Of a stretch of 64,000 bases of DNA, positions 11,301 to 23,135 are shown in pieces (within the stretch, counting starts at the first letter, position 1; each line of letters starts with the position of its first letter). The DNA lies in NCBI GenBank assembly GCA_029224185.1, contig CM055188.1:15494497-15558496 (forward strand), read 5' to 3'. The notes under the pieces are model-generated. The model was not told where the DNA came from. It did not search any database and was given only the letters and a program-made list of their open reading frames with translations. The translations under genes and the position numbers were made by a program. This DNA is from Karalla daura. Its lineage: Eukaryota; Chordata; Actinopteri; Chaetodontiformes; Leiognathidae.

Positions 11301-14300
11301 GTTTGGGTTGGAGAGGAGCTTGACAAAGGTGATTTTCCACTGGACACATCTGAGGATCATTTAAATTGATAAAATTGATGGACCAGAAGCAAATTCCAAA
11401 GACGTCCGAAAATAATTTATTGGGATACCAAATCTCTTCTTTAGTGTTTTTCCTTCTGTTTGTCTGCACCCCCCCACCCCCAACCCCTCGCTCCACACAC
11501 ACACATACACAAACACAAGAAGCCGAAACTTCTGTGGGAAAGTCTAATATGTCATATTTACAGACCAACATCCTGTCTTTTTCTTGAGGACAGAGATCAT
11601 CTTAACCACCACTGACTCATCTTGACCACTCATCCCATCTTGCTTGTGCCGGTCTGTCTGGGAAAATGAACTCATCTTTACATTTTATCAACCTTTCATC
11701 AGTATGCGACAGACTTAGGGTCCCAGGGGTTGCTGTGCTGGACCTGGCATGTGTCTGAAGGTATAATAGATGAGGTCCTGACCTGACCTGGGGTCGAGCC
11801 CAGGCTGTCAAGAGGCAAAAGGTCAGAATGAACCGAGAGTGGCATTCCCACACTGGGAGCAACTTCCTTGACGGGTTTCTGTTCCACTGGTTCCCTGGGA
11901 ATCAAACATTTTATGTTGACTCATCAGCCAATCTCTCCACAGGTGTGCTTGAATTATTATGGGAAATGTTTGCAATTACCCAACAGTTTCACTCTGTCAA
12001 AGAATGGGATTTTCTTTTTCTGACAGAGTGAAGAAATTCTTGATTAAGTCACATCGTCGGATGTCGAAAAGTTACCTAATGAGATAAGTCCTAGTGTGAT
12101 TTAAGACCAGCAATGGTTAGTCTGAATTAGAATGCTCTGGGGATAACAGGGCTTTTTGCTCTTCCAGAGAGAAAAGAGAGGATCACTTATCACAATCCAT
12201 AAAATGAGAAAAAGTTAAAAACATTAGAAGAAATAACATTTTTTTAATGTTTATAATATAATAGTTCAGTTAGTGAGGATGATGCCTGCCACTTAAATGC
12301 ATTCAGTGCACATTGATTAAAAGTGTAAGACACTATCATATTTCTGTTTAATGGACGCTATGTGAACACTAAATGTCCAGGAATCATGACTCTTCTTTGA
12401 GAGGGTTTGAACATAGCGTAGCATCATACATTTATTTTGACATCCAGCTGCAATGCTGCTGCTTCTACTGAGCAAATGTGTGTTACTTATGCTTAAATTC
12501 ATTTATCAAGCCAAAACTACCAAACCCTCTTAGGGTCCAGGCTAAGGATACTGGCTTGATTGTTTGAAGAGAATTGATTGTTTATTTGTTTTTATTTGTT
12601 TTTTTTATACAGATTTTACTTTTTAGCAGCAACAAGTCATATAGCAGTTGAAACAATATCATTTTACATTAAGGCATAGACAGATAGAGATAGAGATACA
12701 GACACTTTATTGACCCCAAAGGAAATCTGCACTTGATGCCAATTTAGCATAAATAGATTGAAATCATCCAACTGTGAGTTAGAAATAGAATTATCTTCTA
12801 TCTTATTACAACAGAGATGAAGAAAAATACAAACAAACAATAATCAAATAATCCAGTAAACAGTCTGCCTTATATTGATTCTTTATTTCCATCTCATTTC
12901 ATTTCTCATCTCATGCGGTATATAGCTTGAACAGGAGCTCCTATGTATGCCTTTTAAGAGTGTTTCTTGCATTGCATGTGACAGGCCGATGTTAATTTGT
13001 GAACAGGATGGAGCAGAGCGACTGGAGAGGCAAGGGAGAGGCAGAGACAGCTGTGCAGTTAAAGTGCTGAAGGCCAGCTGTCAGAGGGGCTGATCTGCAC
13101 AAGCAGGCGTGTGCAGGAATCCAAAAGAGTCGCAGCTGAATTAGACTTTGTTACTGTACTCAGTGATCAACAAGAAAAAACACAGCACAGATTGGGGATT
13201 TCTGCTAAATTTAAGTGACCTACATACAGATAGTTTCACATGGTGACCTGTGGTTTTACAATGAAAGACATTTGGCATAAAGAAAATTAATAATTGGGTT
13301 ACAGGGTATGCTGTGGTGTTAATGGCATCCGTGGCCTACTACAAATACAGGCTCTGAAACTCTGCAGCCTTTTTCCACACACGCACATCTTATCATGACC
13401 TAAATAGAGAAAAGATGACAGTCATTAATGTCATTGTGTGTGCAGTTATGTTCGCAAGGACAATGCACGGCAATATAAATCTTGAAGGTATGGCACCGAC
13501 TGTCATCTGACCCTACGCATTTCACTTGCATGTCTGCTGTATGACCCAGAGGATTAAGCAGGGAGGTTGCTGAGCCCTAGTGTGTGTGTGTGTGTGTGTG
13601 TGTTGGGGGGGCTGGGGGGTAGTGTGCTGTGGTCAGTGTGCTCCACAGGCTTGCATCCCAACAGGTGCTGAGCGTGTTGGTCTCCGATGGTGAAAGGGTT
13701 CTTTGTTGAGGAGGATTCACCCTCAGAGAGAGGGCAGAGCCTGCTGAGCCCTCTACATACGTTTATCAGCTGAAGCTGGTGTGTGTGTGTGTATGTATAT
13801 ATGTGTGTGTGAGGGGGGTCTGTCTATGTTTCCATTATCAATGCTGTCTGTGCTACCATTGTCAATGCTACTTAAACTTCAATCAACAAAATTTTCATTA
13901 CTATTCCAATATCAGTATTTATTTCAATATCACTGTTGCATTACTACAGTCACCGGCCATTTATCTAATCTTTCATGTTTCAACGCATACAGTAGACTAA
14001 GCCCAACATTAAAGAAGCCTAGCCAGTGTAAGAGCTTAGTCAGTGGTCAGTCATTGCATTATAGCTAACCAAGATAACTTACATGCTTGAAAAAGGGAAA
14101 TAGCAGGGCAGTTCGTGAGCTACTCAGTTAAAGGCAATACTGCAACATATAGAGCTGCTATAAAATACCCTGAGTGAAATGGAGTTTCATTTGCTCAACT
14201 CAATTTATTTTTGTATCACACGAGAGGAAGCTTTGAAGAACTTTTTTTTTTCATGTAGCTGCACATAGGAAGTGAAAACAAAGCAATGGAAAGATTTGGT

Positions 14301-17300
14301 GAAATCAAATATACTTTTGTTAAGTTTTGTCTTCATTGCTCATCATCTGTTGATTGCTAATAAATGATAAAAATGATGAACGTACAAGTGGCCCTATGAG
14401 TAACAAAATGGCAACTTTGAGTTTGGGAATCAGACAACTTGGCTTTGCACTTTGCAGCAACATTTTGCAAGAGAGGAAATGTTGTCACTGGCCCACAGCA
14501 GCAAAAAACAGAAATGTATTTCATTCAGGATGTGTGAAAGAGGCGTATGACATATGAAAAGAAGATTCTAGCGCTTCTTTCTTCATGTCGCATTGTCATG
14601 CAAATTACAGCAAAGTAACTGGAGCAGTTGCATGTAAAAGCTCTACATTGAATATCTTAATTTATATTTAAAGACACCGCTTACCTTACATTTAGGCATC
14701 ACCTTCTAAACTGATTTTTTTCTCCACTCTTTCTTCTAGAGCAAACTTGCAAAGGCTCTTTATGACAACACTGCAGAGTGTGCAGATGAACTTGCCTTCA
14801 GAAAAGGTGACATTGTCACAGTAATGGATCAAAATGTGGCAGGAACAAGCGGCTGGTGGATGTGTTCACTTTATGGACGCCATGGCTTGGCCCCTGCAAA
14901 CAGACTGCAGCTTTTGACACAGATTGGAGCTACTGCAGGATCCCCAGGCCAGGCATCAGAAAAAAACAAATTAATCGATGCCAAAACTGATGACTGTAGG
15001 CAAAACATCTACCAGATCCCAAGTGTGCCCCGACCCCCCAGCAGCTCCACTTATGAACGCATGGACATGATCTACAAGGTGCCATCAAATCCCACCTTGG
15101 CCTCAAGAAGTCCAGTCCCCCCAACACATAGGCACAGCACAGAAGGACCTGAGGTAATATATATATTATGTATAAATAATATGTGTATATGTGCTTTTAT
15201 GTGTGTGTGTATATACACACACACACGCACAGTATATGGGGTGTGTGTGACCTGCTAAGGATTGGCAACTTGTCTAGCATGTACAGTACTGTGGTTTGTT
15301 CCAGACTGTCCAAACTCTGGTGATACAAACAAAAATATTGAAATAATGGATGGTTAGATTGAATATGTGTTCTGACAAAAGAGAAAATTACACTAAGATC
15401 TCAAGTAGTCTTATTGGTTTGAGGTCAAAGTCGTTCCCATCCCTTGGGAAGTATTCACTCTCATGATTACAGAGGTAGACTGTTAGAGAAATGCAACGCT
15501 GTGAAACCCCTGCTGGCAAAAGAGCTTACAGATGGGGACCGGGGGCCTCTCCACAGGGACAGGCATGCAGCACCGGGGTCTTTATGAGCCTGTAAAAGAC
15601 AAACAGACACAGACTTCAGACACTTTTAACTGCAAACAGCAGCCCATACCGCCAGGGACCCCAGAAAGTCAGAAGCATCAGTATGGGTGCTGGTTCAAGT
15701 GAAGGTGGGGAGAAATATACCCACATGTTCATCATTTCCTCTCATGCTCCAGGGGAGTTCAGTTGCCTTCTGCAGTAGTCACCTAATATTCAATGAGCAG
15801 CATGGTTTCTATTATAGAACCGCGTTAATTGGCAAAGTGCATGCATAATGGGGTTCTCAGGTACTCTTAACAGGCTTCTGAGCTAACACTGTCCCCATAA
15901 ATGCATTGATGTAGAGGTCAATGGGGTATATGCAGCTTTGATCATGGCAGTGCAAGTGTTTTCAGTCAATCCCAATATTACAGCATGTCGGTCTTGTTTG
16001 CAGACTTCAGTCATCAGCATGGTGCCAGGTCTGAAAGGGGAAGTTTACGATGTCCCAAGCCAAATTAGAAGAACTTCTCTCATCACTGTGAGCTCCTGAA
16101 AAATCTACACAAGAAAATGTAGCACAAGTAAAAAGTAATATCTTACCAGTTAAGCACCTAACAGTCTTGTTTTTCTTTTTTCAGGCATCACCAACTCCAA
16201 GACAAACTCACTCTCTGCTTCTAAGTTCACACCTGGATAAAAGATTTGACTCTCCAGAGAACTTAAGATGTAGCAGTCCAGGAGACACTTATGTAAGTAA
16301 TAGCTATTTGGACTGATTAATGGAGCAAGAAGCACTCATGCGCTAACTTTAAAATGCAGTCATTCTCACACAATTTTGTACATATTTTTAACCTCATTTT
16401 AAGAGGTAGTTTATGTATGGTGGCATTGGTGCTTAAACCAGCATTTACACCTGTTTCCAAATGGAATATATAAAGCTGAGTGAAAAGCCTGACTTTCTTC
16501 TCTAAACAGTCTTGTCATTATGCAAATTGCTGCACATACTAAAGAAATGTATTTCTGCTTTGAGCCTAATGGCCTTTTATTTCTGCAATTTTTCCATTGC
16601 ATACAGGTGTATGCAGTACCCCCTCCTTTGCAACAGGACCCAAACTATGACATCCCTGTTCCCTCTGCCATGGAGAGCCAACACAAAATGTTGGAAGGAT
16701 ACAAGACTCTTCCCAGCCCACAAAAGTCTGGCTGGATTTATGATGTGCCAGCGGGTCCTGAGAGACAAAGTCCACCCAAAGGTTCCTTTAATGCCATTTC
16801 ATCCAAAGACCTTTGCAGGCAGCCCTGTGAGACTTATCCAGCACATGCTTTGCTCATTCAAAGAGGGAGTCCGACTCAATCACTTTATGATACACCAAAA
16901 TCTAGTGCTATTGACATACCAAATCCACCAAAAGTGCTCCCAAGGGCTCCAATTAAAGACAAGTCCCCGACTCAAAAGTTCACAGAGGAATTGGTTTATG
17001 CCGTTCCACCACAAGAAGATCCCCTCGCCCAAGTCATCAGTGATCCTCCTCATGATCAGACACCTCTCGAGTGCAGGCGTGACTCTGGCAGTATTCAAGA
17101 AGTCAATAGAGTGCGTATTCAGCATATGAGGAACCTTCCAGGAAGTGGTGTGGCACCGACCCAAGAGGATGATGACCAAGGCAGATCCTTGCGTCTCTCT
17201 CTGGCAAGTAGTCAAAGGATCAGCACAGCCTCTAGCTCTTCCAACAGCTCCTGTGACTCTCTGGCTCTGAGCTCCTCCTCTCCTGAGCCTCTGCGAGAAG

Positions 17301-18757
17301 TCAGACTCAGCCAGGAAGAGGCCAGCCGCCGACTTCTGGACCTGCAGGACTCCGTTTGCAGATCTGTGGCCTGTCTCATGGAATTTGTCAGCAGTCACTG
17401 GAGGTGTAGAGAACATCTAGAAAAACACCTGAAGGAAATTCGAGAAGCAGCAGAGGTGATAGCACGTTCTGTAACATCTTTTCTGAACTTTGCCCTGGAC
17501 ATTAAGGGCAATGCCCGACGTTTGACAGATTCCAACCTTCAGACCAGACTCTGCAAGCAGTTATCAATTGTGGAAGACTCAGGTGCAATCCTACAACAAG
17601 CAGTAAGTGCTCTGAACATGGCGGGCTGGCCCCTCAACACACTCTGTCAGGACCCAGGACAAATCCAAACACCAGATCAGTTGGAGCGTTTTGTTATGGT
17701 GGCCCGCACCGTTCCAGAGGATGTCAAGCGTCTGGTGTCTATCATCAATGCTAATGGCAAGCTTCTGTTCAGAGCCCCTCAGAAAGATCCGGAACCACTC
17801 AACACTGTGGGTAATAAAAGTGTGGATGCAGGTGAACAAGGCATAGACTTGGTGGAGGATGACAATGACTATGTAGAACTACAGGTGATCATTTCTTATC
17901 TTCTATCAGAAACAATACTGGTTATTAGTGTGACCTCACTAAGAAATCCCAAAGCTTACCAAAATGATGTATTACTTATACATTTTGTACTGATTTTTCC
18001 TCAGACCAAGAATGACTTTGACAAACAAGAGAAAGAAGAGCCAAGGAAGGTACCAAAAGAAAATGTCACATCAATCTCTAACAAGGCACAGGTGAGTGCA
18101 CAATAGAAATGCATCTAATTTGCTCTGCTAACACATTCATTCTCATCTAATGAGAATGAAGAAAACAAAACAAAACAGAAATCACCACTGCCTCTTTGAA
18201 AGTCCGATCAGCAATGTAGTCATCAGGTACCTGATGATGTATTTGATGTATTAGTCACTGTCATAAAAAGACAGGAACCACTGCTTTTCCAGAAAATAAA
18301 CCTAACCACCTTAACCTGTTTCCACTTCTCCAATGCTCAGGCTGACAACAAGCACAACTCCTCTGAGTCCAACAGCAGCCCCAAGGAACATCAGCCGTCC
18401 TCACTGTCAGAGCATTGCCGGCTTTACTTTGGTGCTCTCCAGAAGGCCATCGGAGGATTTGTGGACAGTCTTCAAGATGGCCAACCGCCAGAAAAATTCA
18501 TCTCACAAAGTAAGCTGGTTATCATGGTGGGCCAGAGGCTGGTGGACACCCTGTGGAGGGAGGCACAACGAGGGGGGTCCAGCCAGAGCCTCCTGTGTAA
18601 GAGCAACCACCTGTGTGCTCTCCTGAAACAGCTGGCTGTGGCTACCAAGAAGGCAGCTCTGCACTTCCCAGATAGTCAAGCTCTGTATGAGGCTCAGGAG
18701 TTTGCAAAAGAACTGGCCCAAAGAGCACAGCACTTTCGGATATCACTTGACCTCTGA
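8378..18757 (+). CDS. cass4: Cas-family scaffolding protein CASS4 (HEPL)
   Basis: Adaptor that sits at focal adhesions and couples FAK/Src kinases to Crk-type SH2 partners. Exons: 8378-8380 (ATG only), 14740-15153, 16004-16087, 16185-16292, 16607-17884, 18005-18091, 18341-18757; all introns are GT-AG and phase 0, giving 796 residues (human about 786). Residues 1-60 form the SH3 domain (ALYDN at 7-11, GWW at 39-41, GLAPANRL at 50-57). Then come YQIP, YKVP, YDVP, YAVP, YDIP, YDVP, YDTP and YAVP motifs, the YDxP ones being Crk-SH2 sites. A serine-rich helical bundle spans about 420-590, NDYVELQ ends exon 5, and the C-terminal Cas domain (EHCRLYFGAL, QSKLVIMVGQRLVDTLW) ends at 796. TLPSPQKSGWIYDVP and SKLVIMVGQ fit CASS4 better than NEDD9, BCAR1 or EFS. 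The neighbouring cstf1 relic supports this. Confidence 0.93.
11466..11512. repeat. C-run and CA microsatellite
   Basis: A C-rich run (CACCCCCCCACCCCCAACCC) is followed by CACACACACACATACAC. Low-complexity sequence inside cass4 intron 1. Confidence 0.85.
12672..12740 (-). mobile_element. 3' tail of a fish non-LTR retrotransposon
   Basis: AGATAGAGATAGAGATACAG followed by ACACTTTATTGACCCCAAAG and GAAATCTGCAC. On the minus strand this reads as a TTTGGGGTCAATAAAGT end with a GTATCTCTATCT-type tail, the common 3' end of fish LINEs. Only the tail is present, as expected for strong 5' truncation. Confidence 0.65.
13580..13812. repeat. Two GT microsatellites
   Basis: A (TG)n run at 13580-13603 is followed by G-rich sequence, and a second GT/AT mixed run lies at 13779-13812. 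They lie in cass4 intron 1 and have no coding value, although short frames run through them. Confidence 0.85.
15154..16003 (+). other. cass4 intron 2
   Basis: It begins with an AT/GT microsatellite (about 15153-15240) directly after the donor GTAATA and ends with the acceptor TTGTTTGCAG. No extra exon was recognised. Confidence 0.7.
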
Positions 18758-18994
18758 GAGTACACATAAAGTGTATTATTTTGTTGGTAAAGCAGAATGC
18801 ATTGAATTATTTCTTTTTTCTTTTGTATCATGCTAATGGTAACTTCACCAACTCAAAAGATCATTGCCTTTTAATAACACAGGTCCAGTTTGTAATATAA
18901 TTGATGGAAAAAGGCCAATGGAAGGATCAAAACAATTAAGGTATTGAGTTGTATTTGTTTTAAGTAAAAGGGTAGAGATGAGCTCAGAAATAAA
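18758..18994 (+). terminator. cass4: cass4 3' UTR with candidate poly(A) signal
   Basis: An AATAAA hexamer at 18989-18994 lies 232 bases after the stop codon, in AT-rich sequence with T-rich stretches downstream. It is the nearest canonical signal. A longer 3' UTR using a later site cannot be excluded. Confidence 0.45.
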
Positions 18995-20884
18995 TTGCAC
19001 ATTTAGGATATTGTACTCAAATTGATTTTGAAATGCATTTTTTAATATGAAGTATATAGTTTGTTTTATATAATATAGCAATTTTATATTAACATTTGTT
19101 TAAGTGTTTTATGTATTTCCCTTCATGGTTGTGTAAGATTTATACTCTCCAGGGTAGAAGTTCAATACAGTCTACTTTTTGTTAATGTCTGTAAATATTC
19201 TAAGAAGTGTGTTACGCATTCCCAATTTTTCTTGATGAAAAACTGAGTAGAAAACATTTATACAAACATTCACCTTTATTGATATTAAAATTTGAAACTT
19301 AGAAGTTGAGCAGTTTGTCATTCTTGTTTGTTATTCTTTGTTTTGTCATAATGGACCACAGCAGATCTTTTCCCAAATGCTATCACTTGTTAGTTTCTTG
19401 ATTTCATGTAAGTGGAGTAAAAACTAAGCAGAATTCAATCATGTAATTTGTTAGTTTTTTGCCCTCCAAAAATGATCTCTTCAACTTTGACATTTTAATA
19501 TAAGAGGTGTGCCATTTTCAATATATCTGCAGTTGTTGCCAGTGCCAGTATTCTTCTGAACCCTCAGATGCATACAGTTTTGTCTGAAATCACCTGCATC
19601 TGTTGATGGGACGCGAGCACTATGTGGTCCATTTCGATCATCAGCACTATCAACATATGAATTAACACATATTGCACTTACACTACATATATACGTTCAT
19701 ATAATGCAGTCCTTGTCCTCAAAGGAACATGGGTTGAAGTCCAAATTCACTGCATTTTGACATCTTTGATACACATTGTTAAATATATACAATTATACCA
19801 TTGTTCATATTTATTATTATGACAGCAACCCTTTAATAATTTAACACAAAGAAATAATGTCCAACAAAAACAGCACAAGTGGTGTAATTCTTTTTTTCAA
19901 AATTTGATGCACAGAGTATTCTGGGGTCTGGAGATGTCTCATGATGAAAATGTGTTTTAAACTTGGGAAAGGAGAAAAATTGTGTTGAAGCCTGTGCTCT
20001 GTTTCCATTAAGAGTTAATGAACCCAAGGTTTGCTAAACCAAAAGGGAAATATGGACATTAGAGTTGACTGTGATGGTCCCTGTCTGATCCTGTGATTAT
20101 TGGGACACTTGGTGAACAATCACAATTTATGTGATTAGTTTAAGGCTGTATAAGGCTATATGCATGCAGTGCATACTGAGCACAATGTAAAGGAGTCTAA
20201 AATTATATTAGGATAAGATTGACTTCTCAGGCAGAGAAGCTCATTGTGTTAAATTAATGATGACTATCTCCTACATATATGTGCTACAAAATAGTAATTA
20301 TTAGCAGTGAAATACATAATCACATTATGATACAAATCAATGCACCATGAGCCTTTAATATCATATAGCACCTCATTCTGAAAGTCACAAAAATGCACTC
20401 ATGCAATCTCACAAGGAAGCTAAGAACAGTATGAAATGTGGTTTCATGTGATAAAAGGTCTTGACTTTAGTTGCATACAAGCAAATAATAGGCTGGACCC
20501 AGCAAGCAAGTAGGCCTTGAACTCATCCAGGTCATTATTCCATGACAAGATTGCCTTCCTGGTTTAACAAATGCTGAAATGAAGTTTTGCAATAACTACA
20601 CAAATGGTATGCTGCCCTCTAGCAGTAATGCTACGACACTACAGGTCCTCAGGAGAGGTCAGATTACAGCCCATCAGCTCCTCCACAGAACAAATGAGAC
20701 TTTGCAGTCAGCTCTTGTCCTTGACAGAGGCTGCAGCCTACCATGTGATGATGGAGAAAGTGAGGATGGACAGCTGAGAATTGAGAAACACTGCAGGGCT
20801 CGGGAAAATGGAGTGTGAGAGAGCATAGACAAAATGGCATAGGTCTAAGATCCACACTCACTTTGAAATCTATAATGGAAAAAT

Positions 20885-21172
20885 ATATATGCATGTGTGT
20901 ACACACATACACACACACACATACATTACTATATATATATATATTGTAATGTATGTGTGTATATATATATATGTGTATGTGTGTGTGTATATATATATAT
21001 ATACATATACTGTAAGGTTGATCAGTCCATAGCAGCAAATATCATACAAGAGTTGTTACTCATTTTGTTAATGACCTCAGAGAAAAAATACACATGTGGT
21101 CCACGTGTATATACACACACATATATATGTGTGTATATATATTTGTGTATATATATATATATGTGTGTGTTT
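20885..21172. repeat. AT/GT microsatellite cluster with inverted symmetry
   Basis: Blocks of (CA)n, (TA)n and (TG)n alternate, for example ACACACACACATACATTAC ... TATATA ... GTAATGTATGTGTGT. The CA-rich and TG-rich arms are complementary, so the DNA could fold into hairpins. A second, similar block lies at 21108-21172. Confidence 0.85.
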
Positions 21173-21554
21173 GATTTTTTTCAATGTAAAAGTATATATG
21201 TATTTATATATTTACTTTTCTCTGAAATGATTATGAATTTCCTAAGTGTTCAAGATGTTCTACTGTATTTGCAAAACAGCACATCAGACCTTGACATCTC
21301 TGTATGCTCTGCAAACCTTGCAACCTACACAATGTTCTTCAGTGTCTGCACAATTTACCCTATGAATCAAAACATTGCTGACTCTAGCCACAGTATCACT
21401 TTGACTGGCCTAGAACTGCACAACCGGTAGACAACACAATCGAGCTATCTTCTCATCAGGGACACATTGCATCCCTTTTGCTCAAGACACTCTTGCTCAC
21501 ATGATTTACTCAACAGTGCAATGACATCTTTACTTTGTGCTGTTTTGACAGAAT

Positions 21555-21700
21555 TTCGAGAATCATAATCCAAGTCGGCTTTATTGGCCAAATTTATGAG
21601 CACATAAAACACATTTTCTTTAAAATAAAGTTTATTTTGTCTTATCTCACAGTACACAGTTTAAGCATTATATAAACAAACATGCAACGAGAAAGAACAA
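21555..21700 (-). mobile_element. 3' tail of a fish retroelement
   Basis: AATCCAAGTCGGCTTTATTG followed by GCCAAATTTATGAGCACATA resembles the dispersed fish 3' end CAAGTCGGCTTTATTGGCCAAGTATG-type sequence, read here in reverse. It is short and diverged; the class is not assigned. Confidence 0.5.
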
Positions 21701-21839
21701 GCACATCCCATCACATTAATTATATATTATCTACTGCATGATACATTTAAATAGTTTCGTTCAATGTAAAACTACATATTATATTTCTCTGAAATAAAAC
21801 ATGGAGTGGACATCTTAGACACCTTCAACTAGATATTTG

Positions 21840-23135
21840 GATTTGATTATTATTAATAACTATAGTTTACGACGAACTATTTAAAACAGATCTTCAATGT
21901 CAATATTGTAAGCAACTAGCACGCGGTTCTCTTGTTGTCCGGACTTACATTCATCTCTGTATGTGCCGGTGCGCCGTGACGTTGAATGTCAAAAGTCATC
22001 TTCGCATCCATAGGACGCAAGATGTTTCGGAAAAAAGGCGCTCTCTGATTGGCTGTTTTCTACCTGTCTAGTGAAAGAACCCAGAGATACAAACATGTTT
22101 AGATCATTCCCCTCCCGCTTTTGGGTGACGATGGTTTAACACCTCTGATTAGGTATTCAGTATATCACAGACAATTATTGACTGAAACAACGTATTTAAC
22201 TCACAGACCCCCCCCCCCACCACCCCACACACACACACACACCCCCCCCAAGTAGCCGCCGTACGTGCCGGTGCGTCGTGACTCCATGCCCCGCACTCCG
22301 TCTTCCTGTCACGCTTCCTGTACATCAGACACGCACACAATCGCACATATTATCCTCTAACAACCAGCTGTCACGTAGCAAAACGGGCGTTGTCTTAACA
22401 ACCAACATCGTTATTTGACCTTATTTTTTATAAATTATTACAACTCAACAACAATATCAAATGTATTACTGACGTTGTCGTGACATTAAACGGAAAAATA
22501 GCAGTCTGATTGGCTGCTTCCCACCATGACCTGCGAAAAAAAAACAAAGATGCAAACGTGTTGAGATGGTACACGTACAACCCTTGGATGACAACGATAA
22601 TGTGCCATGAGACTAAAACATCTCTGACTAAGTATTTAAATTCGATCATGATTAAATATAACTGATTGGAAGGAATTATTTAAAAGACGCTTTCAATATT
22701 GTCTCGGCAGCCTCCATTAAATCACACATTTAAGGTAACGTCTAGCACCCAGCAGTGATCGCTCTTGTTTCCCCCACGTTCATCTGTTGGTCACGTACCG
22801 GTGCGTCGTGACGTCACGCGTCACACGCCGTCTCCTCGTCCAACGGACTAGACTCACACAACCTCGGACACGGTTCCCTGAGCCGACACATGGCAGCTAG
22901 AAGCCATGTCCCAAAACTGCAGCAGGAACAGACGCTGTCTGATGTTTAACAACATCATTTGGTTTTAATTTGGAAATTATTCCAATTCAACGGCAATATT
23001 CACCGCTAGCAGCCAGCTGTCAGTCACTGTCAGAGGTGCACTCTCACCTCTTTAGGTTTGGTTTCATCCGGTTACTTCGCTGTTGTTTTTTTTCCTATAT
23101 CAGTCACTTCCATTTTTCGTCTATCCACCGTAAAC
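21840..23135 (+). promoter_or_regulatory. fam120a: fam120a promoter: diverged tandem-repeat module with CRE and CCAAT boxes
   Basis: Several sequence blocks occur two or three times in the same orientation. CCGGTGCGYCGTGAC is at 21966-21980, 22268-22282 and 22798-22812. CTGATTGGCTG (an inverted CCAAT, NF-Y type) is at 22045-22055 and 22506-22516. ACTATTTAAAACAG / ATTATTTAAAAGAC type blocks are at about 21885 and 22675. A block reading AATTATTnCAAnTCAACnnC is at about 22433 and 22974. The third copy contains a perfect CRE, TGACGTCA (22809-22816). The array ends about 130 bases before the fam120a ATG and sits in CpG-rich sequence. A C-run/CA microsatellite interrupts it at 22206-22250. Confidence 0.65.
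22206..22250. repeat. C-run and CA microsatellite in the fam120a promoter
   Basis: A run of about 13 C bases, then CACCACCCCACACACACACA and another C-run. It lies between the first and second copies of the promoter module. Confidence 0.85.

Larger units (their letters stand above)
8381..14739 (+). other. cass4 intron 1
   Basis: A 6.4 kb intron between the ATG-only exon and the SH3 exon. It holds a C-run/CA microsatellite (11466-11512), a retrotransposon tail (12672-12740), GT microsatellites (13580-13603, 13779-13812) and no additional exon I could recognise. The 93-codon frame at 9705-9986 has no family resemblance. Confidence 0.7.
18995..21839. other. Intergenic spacer between cass4 and fam120a
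   Basis: AT-rich spacer without recognised exons. It contains an AT/GT microsatellite cluster (20885-21172) and a retrotransposon tail (21555-21700). In human genomes, as I recall, RTF2 follows CASS4; no rtf2-like coding sequence was seen here. Confidence 0.6.

Noticed and set aside
16520..18106. One continuous 528-codon frame as a single cass4 exon
   Set aside because: It starts inside intron 4 with residues unlike the family and runs through a 120-base intron with good GT-AG sites. The spliced model keeps phase 0 throughout and matches Cas proteins.
20897..21430. 177-codon frame with Tyr/Ile/Val/Cys-rich start
   Set aside because: Translation of an AT/GT microsatellite; no gene.
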